64,000 bases of DNA, taken from the NCBI RefSeq assembly GCF_003149085.1, contig NZ_QGDT01000003.1, positions 310,001 through 374,000 of the forward strand, read 5' to 3'. Below are positions 1 to 8,916 of the stretch, piece after piece. The DNA is from Dyadobacter jejuensis. Lineage in GTDB: Bacteria > Bacteroidota > Bacteroidia > Cytophagales > Spirosomataceae. The notes below the pieces were generated by a model. The model saw only the letters and a program-made list of their open reading frames with translations. It searched no databases and was not told the origin of the DNA. Positions within the stretch are counted from its first letter, which is position 1; every line of letters begins with the position of its first letter. A program made the translations under genes and the position numbers.

Positions 1-18
1 ATGGGAATGAGTTGAATT

Positions 19-504
19 TTAGATACTACCCAATAGTAACCCGCTTAGGTGCTTCTTCATATTGAATGGGGTTTCGTAGGTGTATGGAATGGTAATATCC
101 TTCAGATCGTTCTTGAATGTGTACTTCCCTTCTACCTTTAACTGAATTTCTTTTTTACTCAGCAGACTTATAAAGTTACTTTTTAGCTTCTTGATGGGCA
201 CCTTATAATGCAAGGTGACGTCGGAGGTGGTGTTTCCTGGTAATTTGATTTGTTCGGGCGAGTCGGCGGTTCCTACTAATTCCCCATCAAAAAAAACGGC
301 TACCTCCATTTTGTCGACCCATAAGGGGATTGTGTTGGTGTTTTTGATGGTACTCTCCAATGAAAAGTGCAACTCGTTATTACGTAAGGATTGGAATTGA
401 ATGTTCTGCATCGAGACAATCTGCGGCGCAGTAAACTCGCTACAGGATATAAACATGGATATTCCAAAGATTAAAATTGCTGCTTTGATCTGATTGATTT
501 TCAT
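19..504 (-). CDS. LEA14-like secreted lipoprotein
   Basis: Predicted 161-residue lipoprotein of the LEA type 2 (water stress/hypersensitive response) fold. The start is placed at the internal Met at 504 because it opens a clean lipoprotein signal: a short KINQIK n-region, a hydrophobic stretch and the lipobox FISC with Cys21. The longer reading frame (to 621) adds 39 residues that do not look like a leader. The mature part is beta-rich with an alternating N-T-I-P-L pattern and a late YETPF segment, as in Bacteroidota LEA14-like proteins. Such proteins sit in the outer or inner membrane facing the periplasm; their role is not established. No operon partner is visible inside the window. Confidence 0.6.
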   Translation of the reverse strand: MKINQIKAAILIFGISMFISCSEFTAPQIVSMQNIQFQSLRNNELHFSLESTIKNTNTIPLWVDKMEVAVFFDGELVGTADSPEQIKLPGNTTSDVTLHYKVPIKKLKSNFISLLSKKEIQLKVEGKYTFKNDLKDITIPYTYETPFNMKKHLSGLLLGSI

Positions 505-763
505 TGGTGTGTAGAATGCTAAGCTTGAAAGTGAACTTTTAGTGCTAAGATCTGGTGATTTTTGCATGAACCTAAACAGGTAAAGAGTCTCAATTAGACT
601 AATCTGTAACGAAATGGTCACAATTTATATTATAAAATATGGCCATAATCAATATAAATTATAGTGTTATTCTTTATTATAATGAATGATATTGCTGTTA
701 ATAATAGTAGCCTTTCTTCTTTTGTTTAATCTACTAGAATTTATTTTATCTGGTATTATAACA

Positions 764-790
764 TAAAAAATGCCCGGGGTTGCCGGGCAT
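764..790 (-). terminator. Rho-independent terminator of the TIM-barrel gene
   Basis: Perfect 8-bp GC-rich arms (770-777 and 783-790, ATGCCCGG/CCGGGCAT) with a 5-nt loop. Read on the minus strand the hairpin is followed directly by a run of six T. It lies 20 nt beyond the stop codon of the gene at 810-1733. Confidence 0.9.
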
Positions 791-809
791 CTCATCGGGT
801 CATGGTCGG

Positions 810-1733
810 TTAACGTATAGACGGTCCAATGCGTTCCAATAGGTTTTTGGTTGCTTTAATCCCTTCTCTTTCCGAGAGCTGGTGACCTTCATACTCTATC
901 CCGGCGATTCCTCTAAAGCCACTGTCTTTTACGATCTTTAGGATTTTATAGTAATCCGTTTCAATACAGTCGCCTTTGGCATCGAAGTCATAGGTTTTGG
1001 CACTTACCCCTTTGGCATATGGCATGAGTTCTTCGGTTCCTTGGTAGCGGTCATACGACTCCTCACACCCATCTTTTCCTCTTTGGATACAGAAATTTCC
1101 GAAGTCGGGTAGGGTTCCAACATTTTTCATGTTGATCTCTTTCATCACTCCTGAAAGCCATTTTCCATTAGAAGAAGAACCTCCATGGTTCTCAACGATG
1201 ATATTAATGCCAGTTTTAGAGGCGAATTCGCCTAATTTGCTCAGGCCTTCTACGGCAGCCTTGGCTACGTCAGCGTCGGAGCCCTTACCGTAGGCATTTA
1301 CCCGGATGGTCTTACAGCCCAAATATTTTGCGGCTTCCACCCATTTGTAATGGTTTTCTATGGCCTTGTTTCTTGTGGTGGCATCTAACTCCGCCATTCC
1401 ACCTTCTCCGTCAATCATAATCAAATGGTTTTTTACTCCATTATCTTTACATCTGGTGAGCAGTTGATTGAGATAGGCCGTATCTTCTGCCTTGTCTTTA
1501 AAGAATTGGTTTACATATTCTACTATAGAAATTCCGAATTCCTTTTTTGCTATTTCAGGGAAATCCAAATTGGTGATGGTATTGGCTCTAAGTTCTTTGT
1601 GTAAGGACCATTCCGCTAGAGAGATGTCGAACCACAGTTTTTTGGCTGGATTGGCCCATAAATCGCCTATGGAGGCTGCGGCTAAAGCACCAAAGCTCGC
1701 CTGCTTTAAAAACTCACGTCTTGAAACTTGCAT
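810..1733 (-). CDS. Tat-exported sugar phosphate isomerase/epimerase family TIM barrel
   Basis: 307-residue protein of the xylose isomerase-like TIM barrel family (AP endonuclease 2 fold). The N-terminus carries a twin-arginine signal, SRREFLK followed by an Ala-rich hydrophobic stretch ending near residue 27, so export in folded state is likely. The barrel shows the family signatures for metal ligands: an ENHGG segment (Glu and His near residue 180), a PDFGNFC segment, and a terminal GIEYEG segment with a late Glu. Relatives act on keto-sugars or remain uncharacterised in polysaccharide loci of Bacteroidota; the substrate cannot be read from sequence. It is a single-gene unit with its own terminator. 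Confidence 0.8.
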   Translation of the reverse strand: MQVSRREFLKQASFGALAAASIGDLWANPAKKLWFDISLAEWSLHKELRANTITNLDFPEIAKKEFGISIVEYVNQFFKDKAEDTAYLNQLLTRCKDNGVKNHLIMIDGEGGMAELDATTRNKAIENHYKWVEAAKYLGCKTIRVNAYGKGSDADVAKAAVEGLSKLGEFASKTGINIIVENHGGSSSNGKWLSGVMKEINMKNVGTLPDFGNFCIQRGKDGCEESYDRYQGTEELMPYAKGVSAKTYDFDAKGDCIETDYYKILKIVKDSGFRGIAGIEYEGHQLSEREGIKATKNLLERIGPSIR

Positions 1734-1806
1734 GGTTAAGGATTGTTATTTGATATGTGAAAATTAGACTATTTATGAATTCAAATATAAGTGGAAATTC
1801 TGGATA

Positions 1807-2808
1807 TCATTTTTCAGCGCCATTATATAGCTTTTCATTTTTTACCAGAAGCTCTCGGGTCCAATGGATATCTTTTAAAAAAGGAGTCTGACGGATAGGA
1901 CAGTTTTCTACTCTACAGAATCCACAACATTGTGGCAGACAAGGGTCAGCATGTACAAATACCTCCGTTTCCGCGACATTGGCTTCTTTTAAGATGTTTT
2001 CAAAATCATGAATAGCGCCATGAACCTGACCGAGGTCCCAATAATTGGGTAAGGTGAGGTGGCAATCGATGTGCAAATCGGCTCCATATTGTTGTACCCG
2101 CAGGTTGTGTATGTCGATCCAATGATTTTGTTTTTTGTCAGATAAAAGGCCTACCGTTCTATCGAGTAGTTCTGGGTCGGTGGCATCCATTAATAAAGAC
2201 ACGGAATTGTTGACCAGCCGGCTGCCATTGTATATTAGAAATACACCAAAAAGTAAGGAGGCTACGCTGTCGATCCAGTTCCAATCGGTAAGCCAAATGA
2301 GCATGACGCTGAGTATAAGTACCACACTGCTGATCACGTCGGTAAGTAAGTGTTGACCATCGGCACTAAGGGCCTTTGAATTTACTTTTTTACCCTCCTT
2401 GACCAGCAAGTAGCCAATGCCTCCGTTTACCAGAATAGTAAATAAGATAATGGAGGATCCCCATCCAAGATTGTGGATAGGCTCCGGATGTATTAATCTT
2501 AAAATGGCTTCGTAGATGATATAGAGGGAGGCTATGATGATTAGTGCGCCTTCAAAGCCAGCCGAGAAAAATTCTATTTTGCCATGACCATACGGGTGGT
2601 TTTGATCCTTGGGCTGGGCGGCCAGGTATATGCTATAGAAAGCAAACCCACTAGCGATTACATTGATGATGGACTCTAAAGCATCGCTGAGGATGGCATT
2701 GGAATCCGTAAGATAATAGGCTGTAAATTTTAAAACCGATAAGCCTATACTGGCCAGAAAAGACAGGAGAATGAGACGTTGTTTGCGCTTATTTTGGTTT
2801 CTTTGCAT
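1807..2808 (-). CDS. Cation diffusion facilitator (CDF) metal exporter with Cys-rich C-terminal tail
   Basis: 333-residue CDF transporter that exchanges divalent metal (Zn, Fe, Mn or Co) for protons at the inner membrane. Six hydrophobic segments are visible over residues about 10-205. Family metal motifs are present: SDALES in helix 2, HPYGHGKIE in the loop after helix 2, and HLLTDVISS in helix 5. A cytoplasmic metal-binding domain follows from about residue 210. The last 48 residues add an unusual cluster (H286, D288, C290, C294, C295, C298, C303) of the form HADPC-x3-CC-x2-C-x4-C that could bind metal. Upstream at 2829-2836 (minus strand) is an exact TAAATTTG -7 box. The gene is divergent from the Nudix gene. 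Confidence 0.9.
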   Translation of the reverse strand: MQRNQNKRKQRLILLSFLASIGLSVLKFTAYYLTDSNAILSDALESIINVIASGFAFYSIYLAAQPKDQNHPYGHGKIEFFSAGFEGALIIIASLYIIYEAILRLIHPEPIHNLGWGSSIILFTILVNGGIGYLLVKEGKKVNSKALSADGQHLLTDVISSVVLILSVMLIWLTDWNWIDSVASLLFGVFLIYNGSRLVNNSVSLLMDATDPELLDRTVGLLSDKKQNHWIDIHNLRVQQYGADLHIDCHLTLPNYWDLGQVHGAIHDFENILKEANVAETEVFVHADPCLPQCCGFCRVENCPIRQTPFLKDIHWTRELLVKNEKLYNGAEK

Positions 2809-2853
2809 TATCGGTCAAGGGTAAAATACAAATTTACTAATAATTAACGGCTT

Positions 2854-3399
2854 ATGTCTACTGAAAACAACTGGAAAACCCTTTCGGATAACACGGTTTA
2901 TGAGAACCCATGGATAGCGTTAAGTCATAGGGAGGTAATCAACCCATCTGGAAACCAAGGGATTTATGGGTTGGTACAATTTAAAAATAAAGCGATCGGA
3001 GTACTTCCTTTAGATGAGCAGAATAATATTTATTTGGTGGGGCAGTATCGATATGCTATCGAAGAATATTCCTGGGAAATACCCGAAGGGGGAGGGAGCT
3101 TAGAAGGAGAGCCTCTGGATGCTGCAAAACGGGAGCTGAAAGAGGAGACTGGTTTGGTAGCGCAACAATGGGATACCCTTGCGCGGATTCATACCTCCAA
3201 TTCGGCGACCAATGAAGAAGGATTCTTATTTATTGCCAGAGGGCTCACCCAAGGGGAGGCCGAACCCGAAGAGACGGAACAATTACAAATTAAGAAAGTT
3301 CACCTTTCGGTGGCTGTGGAGATGGTAATGCGTTCGGAAATAACGGACTCTCTTTCCGTTTGTGCCATTTTAATGGCCGCTAGGTCTTTGGGTATCTAA
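2854..3399 (+). CDS. Nudix hydrolase, ADP-ribose pyrophosphatase-like
   Basis: 181-residue Nudix hydrolase. The Nudix box is complete and canonical: GGSLEGEPLDAAKREL followed by KEETGL, at about residues 87-108, with both catalytic Glu residues of REL-x-EE present. The preceding WEIPEGG is the usual lead-in of the ADP-ribose/NDP-sugar pyrophosphatase subgroup, which cleaves ADP-ribose to AMP and ribose 5-phosphate. The nucleotide substrate is inferred from subgroup resemblance only. Its stop codon is followed after one base by the ATG of the LysE-type exporter, so the two are almost certainly cotranscribed. Confidence 0.88.
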   Translation: MSTENNWKTLSDNTVYENPWIALSHREVINPSGNQGIYGLVQFKNKAIGVLPLDEQNNIYLVGQYRYAIEEYSWEIPEGGGSLEGEPLDAAKRELKEETGLVAQQWDTLARIHTSNSATNEEGFLFIARGLTQGEAEPEETEQLQIKKVHLSVAVEMVMRSEITDSLSVCAILMAARSLGI

Positions 3400-3400
3400 T

Positions 3401-4015
3401 ATGCTGGAATCACTTTTATATGGAGTACTTACGGGAGTAGGTTTATGCCTTACCTTCGGTACTGTTTTCTTTTCTTTAGTTCAAAACAGCGTAGATAACG
3501 GGTATACAGCGGGATTTAAAATTGCATTTGGCGTTTTTGTCTGTGACTTGCTATTCGTTTTTTTTGCCATTTTTGGGACTTCTTTTTTGCCCGATATTCC
3601 TTATTTTCAGCAAGGAATGGCGGCTGTAGGGGTGTTGTTTCTGGGTGCCATGGGGTTGAGCAATTTGATAGGTAAAAAGCCTGAAATGGCCTATCCTAAA
3701 ACGCGTTTTGGGGGTTTTATCCTCTATTTCTCGACCGGGTTCCTCTTAAATGGCCTTAATCCCATCAACTTTATTAGTTGGGTCACCATTGCCACCTACA
3801 TTCGAACGGCTTTACAGTACACCCTTTACCAAGAATATGCGTTCTTTGGGGCCAGTGTGGTGTCCATCTTTGTGGTGGAATGTGTCATTGCCATTTTTTC
3901 GCATAAGCTTAAAAAGTGGTTTACACCACGTTTTCTAACACTGTTCAATAGGCTAACAGGGGTAGTATTCGTTGGTATTGCCTTGCAGTTGGCGTATTCG
4001 AGCTTTATAAGCTAA
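3401..4015 (+). CDS. LysE/RhtB family transporter
   Basis: 204-residue inner-membrane protein of the LysE/RhtB superfamily (amino-acid and small-metabolite exporters). Hydropathy shows about six membrane segments; the start has the typical short GVLTGVGLCLTFGTVFF first helix, and the LLNGLNPINFISW segment (about residues 112-124) matches the family's NP-containing helix. The start codon lies one base after the Nudix stop, so translation is probably coupled. The substrate cannot be told. A hairpin directly after the stop ends the unit. Confidence 0.82.
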   Translation: MLESLLYGVLTGVGLCLTFGTVFFSLVQNSVDNGYTAGFKIAFGVFVCDLLFVFFAIFGTSFLPDIPYFQQGMAAVGVLFLGAMGLSNLIGKKPEMAYPKTRFGGFILYFSTGFLLNGLNPINFISWVTIATYIRTALQYTLYQEYAFFGASVVSIFVVECVIAIFSHKLKKWFTPRFLTLFNRLTGVVFVGIALQLAYSSFIS

Positions 4016-4040
4016 CCGAGTCTGATTACGCCAACAAAAA

Positions 4041-4070
4041 AAGCCAGCTCTGATCAATCAGAACTGGCTT
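4041..4070. terminator. Bidirectional hairpin terminator between lysE-like and GH3 genes
   Basis: Arms AAGCCAGCTCTGAT and ATCAGAACTGGCTT pair over 14 positions with a single mismatch around a CA loop. The stem is flanked by an A-run on the left and T-rich sequence on the right, so it can serve both convergent genes. Confidence 0.8.
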
Positions 4071-4088
4071 TGATTTTAGTGCCTAGCT

Positions 4089-5657
4089 TTAGGAAATAAA
4101 GCCTTCATTTTTCAAGTAGCCCGTCCAGTCGTCGACCAAGAAATTTTTGAAAACGCGGGGGAATTTGTTTTGCCCACCCATCTTTCCTTTGGCCTGCATC
4201 CATCCATAAAATGCGCGATTGGGTACGATGGTCACGATAAGGTCCTTGAGGGCATGCTTGCGCTCGACGGCATAGTCGTCGTTGAGTTCTGCGAGTTTGC
4301 TGTCCAACTTGGATTTGAGGACTTCTGCATCGATAGTCTCGTCGTCTTCCACACCTATATACCAGTGGTGGGCGAACAGGTTGTCGTGGCTAACTCCACA
4401 TACTGTAAATTCTTTAACGGTAATTCCCATGGTATCGGAGACGAGGTCGATGGCCTTGTTCATATTATCGACCGATAAATGTTCCCCACAGAGGCTCAGA
4501 TAATGTTTGGTCCGGCCGGTAATATTGATTTCACCACGGCTTTTGTCGACAAATTTCACGGTATCCCCGATCAGATACCTCCAAGCCCCAGAACAGGTAG
4601 AAAGAAGCAAAGCATACTCAATATGGTCTTGAACTTGGTCTATCTTATAGGTTTGTGGGTTGGGCAATAGGGTGCCATCCGAGTCGAAATTTAGCTCGTT
4701 AAAAGGAATAAACTCAAAGAATATGCCATTATCGCAGACCAGTTCCATCCCCTGCGCATCTGGACGAGTCTGATAGGCAATAAACCCTTCGGATGCCAGG
4801 TAGGTGTTGATGTAAATGAGTGGTTTGGCGAGTAGTTTCTCAAATCCCTTACGGTAGGGTTCAAAAGAGACTCCTCCATGGGCGAACACCCTGAGGTTTG
4901 GCCATATATCATGTATGGTGCGCACCTGGTAATGGGCTATGATTTTCTCCATCAGGAGCTGAATCCAAGCGGGGACGCCCACAATAAACCCAATATCCCA
5001 GTCTTTGGCTTGAAGGGTGATCTCTTCCAGTTTAAGCCCCCAGTCTTTTTCAGCGGCAATTTTTTGGCCTGGCTTATAATAAGGACGAAACCAATAGGGG
5101 ATTTGCTTGGCTGTGATGCCACTTAAGTCACCTTCATAATGCTTGTCCTCATTATTGTTTAAATTGGTACTCCCACCCAGCATCAAGAATCCTTTTTCAT
5201 ACAAATCGTCGGGTAGGTCCTTATAATGGCCTAGTGAGAGGATCTGGCGGATACTGGTTTTTTGAATGGCCTTGGACATGGCCTTGGTGACGGGGATATA
5301 CTTCGAGGCTGCCTCGGAGGTACCTGAGCTTAAAGCGTAGTATTTAATTCGGCCGGGCCAGCATATATCTTTCTTGCCATCGACCGACTTTTGCCACCAA
5401 TTATTAAAAATAGTATTATAGTCAAAAATAGGGACGGTAGCCTTGTATAATTCATAGTAAGCATCTTCCTTTTCGAAAATGATTTTCGAAAGGATGTCAT
5501 CAAAATTATAGGTCTCCCCGAATTCTGTATATCTAGCCCTTGCCAAAAGTTTGGCTAAGGTTTTTTTTTGTTGAAGCGATACGCTCTTTTTCTTACGATT
5601 GGCTACCAAATTGCCAAATCGAATCCCCTTCTTTAATAAGCTACCTACGAGTGCCAT
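4089..5657 (-). CDS. GH3 family acyl-adenylate/amidosynthetase-like protein
   Basis: 522-residue member of the GH3 family, an ANL-superfamily enzyme class best known in plants for conjugating amino acids to auxin and jasmonate. The ATP-binding P-loop equivalent is YYALSSGTSEAASKYIPV (about residues 107-124). Further family landmarks are YLASEGFIAYQTR, YLIGDTVKFVDK and ITGRTKHYLSLCGEHLS (about residue 380-400), which contain the conserved Asp and Gly residues of ANL enzymes. Length fits the bacterial family. It follows surE on the minus strand after 22 bases, so the two are probably cotranscribed. The acyl substrate and acceptor in Bacteroidota are not known to me. Confidence 0.85.
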   Translation of the reverse strand: MALVGSLLKKGIRFGNLVANRKKKSVSLQQKKTLAKLLARARYTEFGETYNFDDILSKIIFEKEDAYYELYKATVPIFDYNTIFNNWWQKSVDGKKDICWPGRIKYYALSSGTSEAASKYIPVTKAMSKAIQKTSIRQILSLGHYKDLPDDLYEKGFLMLGGSTNLNNNEDKHYEGDLSGITAKQIPYWFRPYYKPGQKIAAEKDWGLKLEEITLQAKDWDIGFIVGVPAWIQLLMEKIIAHYQVRTIHDIWPNLRVFAHGGVSFEPYRKGFEKLLAKPLIYINTYLASEGFIAYQTRPDAQGMELVCDNGIFFEFIPFNELNFDSDGTLLPNPQTYKIDQVQDHIEYALLLSTCSGAWRYLIGDTVKFVDKSRGEINITGRTKHYLSLCGEHLSVDNMNKAIDLVSDTMGITVKEFTVCGVSHDNLFAHHWYIGVEDDETIDAEVLKSKLDSKLAELNDDYAVERKHALKDLIVTIVPNRAFYGWMQAKGKMGGQNKFPRVFKNFLVDDWTGYLKNEGFIS

Positions 5658-5679
5658 TAGAACAATTACGTTAAGTGAA

Positions 5680-6450
5680 TTAGAGGTTCCAGGACTGCAA
5701 TTCCCGTACCGCTTCGTATTCTGTCAGATCGAATTGACTCGGAACGATAGAAATATAGTTGTTGTCTAATGCCCAAACATCCGTATCTCCTTTTTCGCTG
5801 TCAAAGTTAATAAAGTCGCCAGCCATCCAAAAATACCCTCTTCCGTTAGGATCGACCCTGTAGTCGAAAGTCTCCTGCCATTTGGCATTCGCTTGCCTAC
5901 AGACTACTATTCCTTTGATTGGCTCCTGATTTATGGCTGGAATATTGACATTTAGGGCTACTCCTTTGGGGATGCCATGGGAAAGGGATTCCCGTGTAAT
6001 TCGTTCTATATAGGGTAGGGCATGGTCAAATTCGGCATCCTCCTTGAAGTCACATAGTGAAAATCCGATGGCCGGAATACCTTCTATGGCTCCTTCTATA
6101 GCCGCCGACATCGTACCCGAATAAAGTATACTAATGGAACTATTGCTTCCGTGGTTAATTCCACTAACCACTAAGTCGGGCTTACGGTCCTTTAAAATAT
6201 AATGTTTGGCCAGTTTTACACAATCGGCGGGAGTGCCAGAGCATTCGTATTCATCGATTTCATCAAAAATATCGGTAGCGTACAACCGCAGAGGCTCCCC
6301 TATAGTAATGGCATGGCCTTTTCCCGATTGAGGGCTGTTGGGTGCGACCACCACTACATCCCCAATGTTTTTCATAACGTCTACCAGTTTACGAATACCC
6401 TTGGAGGTGATACCGTCGTCGTTGGTAACTAAAATAAGCGGTTTTGTCAT
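5680..6450 (-). CDS. surE: 5'/3'-nucleotidase SurE
   Basis: 256-residue SurE, a metal-dependent phosphatase that removes phosphate from nucleoside 5'- and 3'-monophosphates. The N-terminal metal site LVTNDDGITSKG contains the catalytic Asp11-Asp12 pair; the SGINHGSNSSISILYSGT segment carries the conserved Asn and the substrate-binding Ser/Thr residues. GTPADCVKLA is the usual next motif. Length and motif order are standard. It is the first gene of a minus-strand pair with GH3 and diverges from the GNAT gene across about 108 bases. Confidence 0.95.
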   Translation of the reverse strand: MTKPLILVTNDDGITSKGIRKLVDVMKNIGDVVVVAPNSPQSGKGHAITIGEPLRLYATDIFDEIDEYECSGTPADCVKLAKHYILKDRKPDLVVSGINHGSNSSISILYSGTMSAAIEGAIEGIPAIGFSLCDFKEDAEFDHALPYIERITRESLSHGIPKGVALNVNIPAINQEPIKGIVVCRQANAKWQETFDYRVDPNGRGYFWMAGDFINFDSEKGDTDVWALDNNYISIVPSQFDLTEYEAVRELQSWNL

Positions 6451-6558
6451 TATTGTTTTTTTATTCGTTGACTTGCCCTTGGCGAATTCGCTAGAGCAAA
6501 GTTGTTTTTTATTATCTTTGAAGTTTGATTACTCGACAAACTTAAGCCAATTTTCAAT

Positions 6559-7056
6559 ATGATGACCAATTTTAGCATTAAAGATGCCGGCATCGAGGAT
6601 ATAGAATCCATCATTATACTTCAGTCAAAAATTTGGGCGCCTACCTATAAGCATATATTGCAGGAGGAGCAACTCCAGTATATGTTCGATACCCTATATG
6701 CCCCTCAAGCCTTGGCCGATCAGATGCAGCAAGGGCAACATTTTATCTTATTATTTCAGGATCAAAATTTGGTTGGATTCGCTTCCATCGGTTGGGTGGC
6801 TTCTCATATATATAAACTGCACAAAATATATGTGCTGCCTTCGAGCCAAGGAACAGGAGCCGGTAAGTTTTTGCTCCAAGCCGCCGAAAGTTATGTAATA
6901 CAAAAAGGGGGAGTATGTCTTAATCTCAATGTGAATCGCCACAACAAAGCCAGAGGCTTTTATGAGCGAATGGGTTATGAAATTATACGTGAAGAGGACA
7001 TCCCTATTGGCCCGTACTGGATGAACGATTATGTTCTTACCAAAGTCCTGGCCTAA
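6559..7056 (+). CDS. GNAT family N-acetyltransferase
   Basis: 165-residue GNAT acetyltransferase. The acetyl-CoA pyrophosphate loop is visible as a motif A of the form LPSSQGTGAGKFLLQAAE (about residues 95-112), followed by LNVNRHNKARGFYERMGY, which is motif B with the conserved Asn and Tyr. The order strand-motif A-motif B is normal. The substrate (small amine or protein N-terminus) cannot be told. An exact TATCTTTG box about 40 bases before the start may be its -7 element. Its last four bases overlap the end of the convergent trhO gene. Confidence 0.85.
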   Translation: MMTNFSIKDAGIEDIESIIILQSKIWAPTYKHILQEEQLQYMFDTLYAPQALADQMQQGQHFILLFQDQNLVGFASIGWVASHIYKLHKIYVLPSSQGTGAGKFLLQAAESYVIQKGGVCLNLNVNRHNKARGFYERMGYEIIREEDIPIGPYWMNDYVLTKVLA

Positions 7057-8042
7057 TCAACGGAACTTGCTCTTTGAGCGAGTTTCATTTTTATCAAATT
7101 CCGCTTCTGGCTTTTAAGGCCTTGTATGGGTTGATAATGGTTGCTCTTACTCACATAATAGCCAGTTCCATCGTAGATGCGCTTATCGGGGACCGCCTTA
7201 CAAGTTTCTGAACAGGCTCCTTCCATTTCCCAGCCACATTGCTCGCAAATGGGCACATGTTCGTTGCAGGCTGCGTTGGCACAGTTTACCATGCGGTCGG
7301 AGGGGGTGCCACAAATATGGCATTTGGAGATGACCGTAGGGTTAACTTTATTGACGTCCACGGTGATCCTGTTGTCGAATACATAACATTTGCCATCAAA
7401 GTTTTCACCTCCTTCTTCAAGGCCATACCGGATTATTCCCCCGTGCAACTGATAAACGTCCTGAAACCCTTGGTCGATGAGGTAGGCACTGGCTTTCTCA
7501 CATTTAATGCCTCCAGTACAGTAGGTGACAATCTTTTTGTCCTTCAGATGGGCTATTTCATTTACATGCTCGGGAAGCTCGCGCAAATTGTGCATATCGA
7601 AGGTAATAGCTCCCTTGAATTTGCCGACTTCATGTTCATAGTCCGAACGCATATCGACCAGTACTACGTCGGGGTCGTTCAACAAGGCCTTAAACTCGGC
7701 GGGTTCTAGGTGTTTGCCGGTTTGCTTTAAGGGGTCAACGGGAAGGTCAGAATTTACAATTTCGTCCTTGACGCGGACGTGTAATTTTTGAAAGGCAATG
7801 CTATCGTGCTCCTCTACTTTAAAGGCGACGTGCTTGAACCGTTCATCCGATCGTACATAGTCCATATAGGCCTGGCAGTCCTCCGGAGTGCCCGATACCG
7901 TACCATTTAGCCCTTCTGCTGCAATAATAATCCTTCCTAGCAGATTATTTTGTACACAAAAAAGATGATGTTCGTCTCTATAGGTTTCTGTATCTTCAAT
8001 GGGAGAATAGCAATAATATAGAATGACGCGGTATGGTTTCAT
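7053..8042 (-). CDS. trhO: tRNA uridine(34) hydroxylase TrhO (YceA, rhodanese family)
   Basis: 329-residue TrhO, which hydroxylates U34 of certain tRNAs to 5-hydroxyuridine in an oxygen-dependent reaction. The N-terminal acylphosphatase-like domain (about 1-95) is followed by a rhodanese domain with the active-site loop CTGGIKCEKA, Cys175 being the catalytic position and Cys181 the conserved second Cys. A C-terminal Cys-rich segment (about residues 250-295, with CHICG, CEQCG and ACSETC) is the usual family tail that probably binds zinc. It is convergent with and overlaps the GNAT gene by four bases. Confidence 0.93.
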   Translation of the reverse strand: MKPYRVILYYCYSPIEDTETYRDEHHLFCVQNNLLGRIIIAAEGLNGTVSGTPEDCQAYMDYVRSDERFKHVAFKVEEHDSIAFQKLHVRVKDEIVNSDLPVDPLKQTGKHLEPAEFKALLNDPDVVLVDMRSDYEHEVGKFKGAITFDMHNLRELPEHVNEIAHLKDKKIVTYCTGGIKCEKASAYLIDQGFQDVYQLHGGIIRYGLEEGGENFDGKCYVFDNRITVDVNKVNPTVISKCHICGTPSDRMVNCANAACNEHVPICEQCGWEMEGACSETCKAVPDKRIYDGTGYYVSKSNHYQPIQGLKSQKRNLIKMKLAQRASSVD

Positions 8043-8235
8043 GGTATTCTGTCTGATTGATGGTGCCTAAACGTTTTGTTTGTCGCTTTGAGGTCGCAAA
8101 TATACGAATAATGATAGTTTTTACGAAAGTCGTTGTGCTTAAGCAGCAATTTTATCGTGGGCTTCCATTAAAACTGGAGCGTGTTAGCAGCTGCATCTTT
8201 CCTGGAATACCACCCGTTATAGCGGAGCCACTGGT

Positions 8236-8266
8236 TTGCAGGAAAGGAGGCTTACTGCTAACTTTG
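8236..8266 (+). promoter_or_regulatory. Promoter of the deoxynucleoside kinase gene
   Basis: TTG at 8236-8238, 20-base spacer, exact -7 box TAACTTTG at 8259-8266, the Bacteroidota sigma-A form. It overlaps the upstream in-frame codon at 8236, which is therefore unlikely to be a translation start, and supports the ATG at 8293. Confidence 0.65.
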
Positions 8267-8292
8267 TCATTTATGTCAAACTATTTACCATC

Positions 8293-8904
8293 ATGCATAT
8301 AGCAGTAGTAGGGAATATCGGCGCCGGTAAGACAAGCCTTACTAGGCTTTTAGGTGCACATTATAACTGGGAGGTCATGTATGAGGCAGTGGATGGTAAT
8401 CCCTATTTGGCCGATTTTTATGAGGATATGCAGCGCTGGGCCTTTAATCTTCAAATCTTTTTCTTGAATAGTCGTTTTGCCCAGATTCAAAAAATACAAT
8501 CTGCGACCTATACGACCATTATCCAGGACCGTACCATTTATGAGGACGCTTATATATTCGCCAAGAATTTATTTGAGAGCGATTTGCTGACGCCAAGGGA
8601 TTACGAAACCTATTTAATGTTGTTCGACTCCATTATTAATACGGTACGTCCGCCGGATATCTTGATATATCTAAAAGCCGACCTGCCCAAGCTCCAATCC
8701 CAGATCCAAATGAGAGGGCGTGACTTTGAATCTGGAATTGAAGCGGACTACCTGTCGAACCTCAATAAACAATACAGCCACTTCGTAGACCATTATTTAC
8801 ATGGAAAGGTGTTGGAGATCGATGTCAATCATTTGGATTTTGTCAACAACCCCGAAGACTTCAAATACATCACTTCTCTAATAGATAAAGAACTTTATTA
8901 TTAG
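8293..8904 (+). CDS. Deoxynucleoside kinase (dGK/dCK family)
   Basis: 203-residue deoxynucleoside kinase that phosphorylates deoxynucleosides (purine or cytidine type) for dNTP salvage. The P-loop GNIGAGKT lies at residues 7-14, giving the short N-terminus usual in this family. QDRTIYEDAYIFA carries the conserved Asp-Arg base-binding pair (DRS in most relatives, DRT here), and RGRDFESGIEADYL is the LID region with catalytic Arg residues. The start at 8293 is preferred over a longer frame from 8236 because the promoter sits at 8236-8266. A strong hairpin ends the gene. Confidence 0.9.
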   Translation: MHIAVVGNIGAGKTSLTRLLGAHYNWEVMYEAVDGNPYLADFYEDMQRWAFNLQIFFLNSRFAQIQKIQSATYTTIIQDRTIYEDAYIFAKNLFESDLLTPRDYETYLMLFDSIINTVRPPDILIYLKADLPKLQSQIQMRGRDFESGIEADYLSNLNKQYSHFVDHYLHGKVLEIDVNHLDFVNNPEDFKYITSLIDKELYY

Positions 8905-8916
8905 AAAAATGCCCAC

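Noticed and set aside
7239..7709. 156-codon open frame on the plus strand inside trhO
   Set aside because: Lies antisense to a clear TrhO gene; it reflects that gene's codon composition and has no family features.
8236..8292. Extended N-terminus for the deoxynucleoside kinase
   Set aside because: The upstream in-frame codon falls in the promoter (TTG-N20-TAACTTTG); the P-loop needs only the short N-terminus from 8293.
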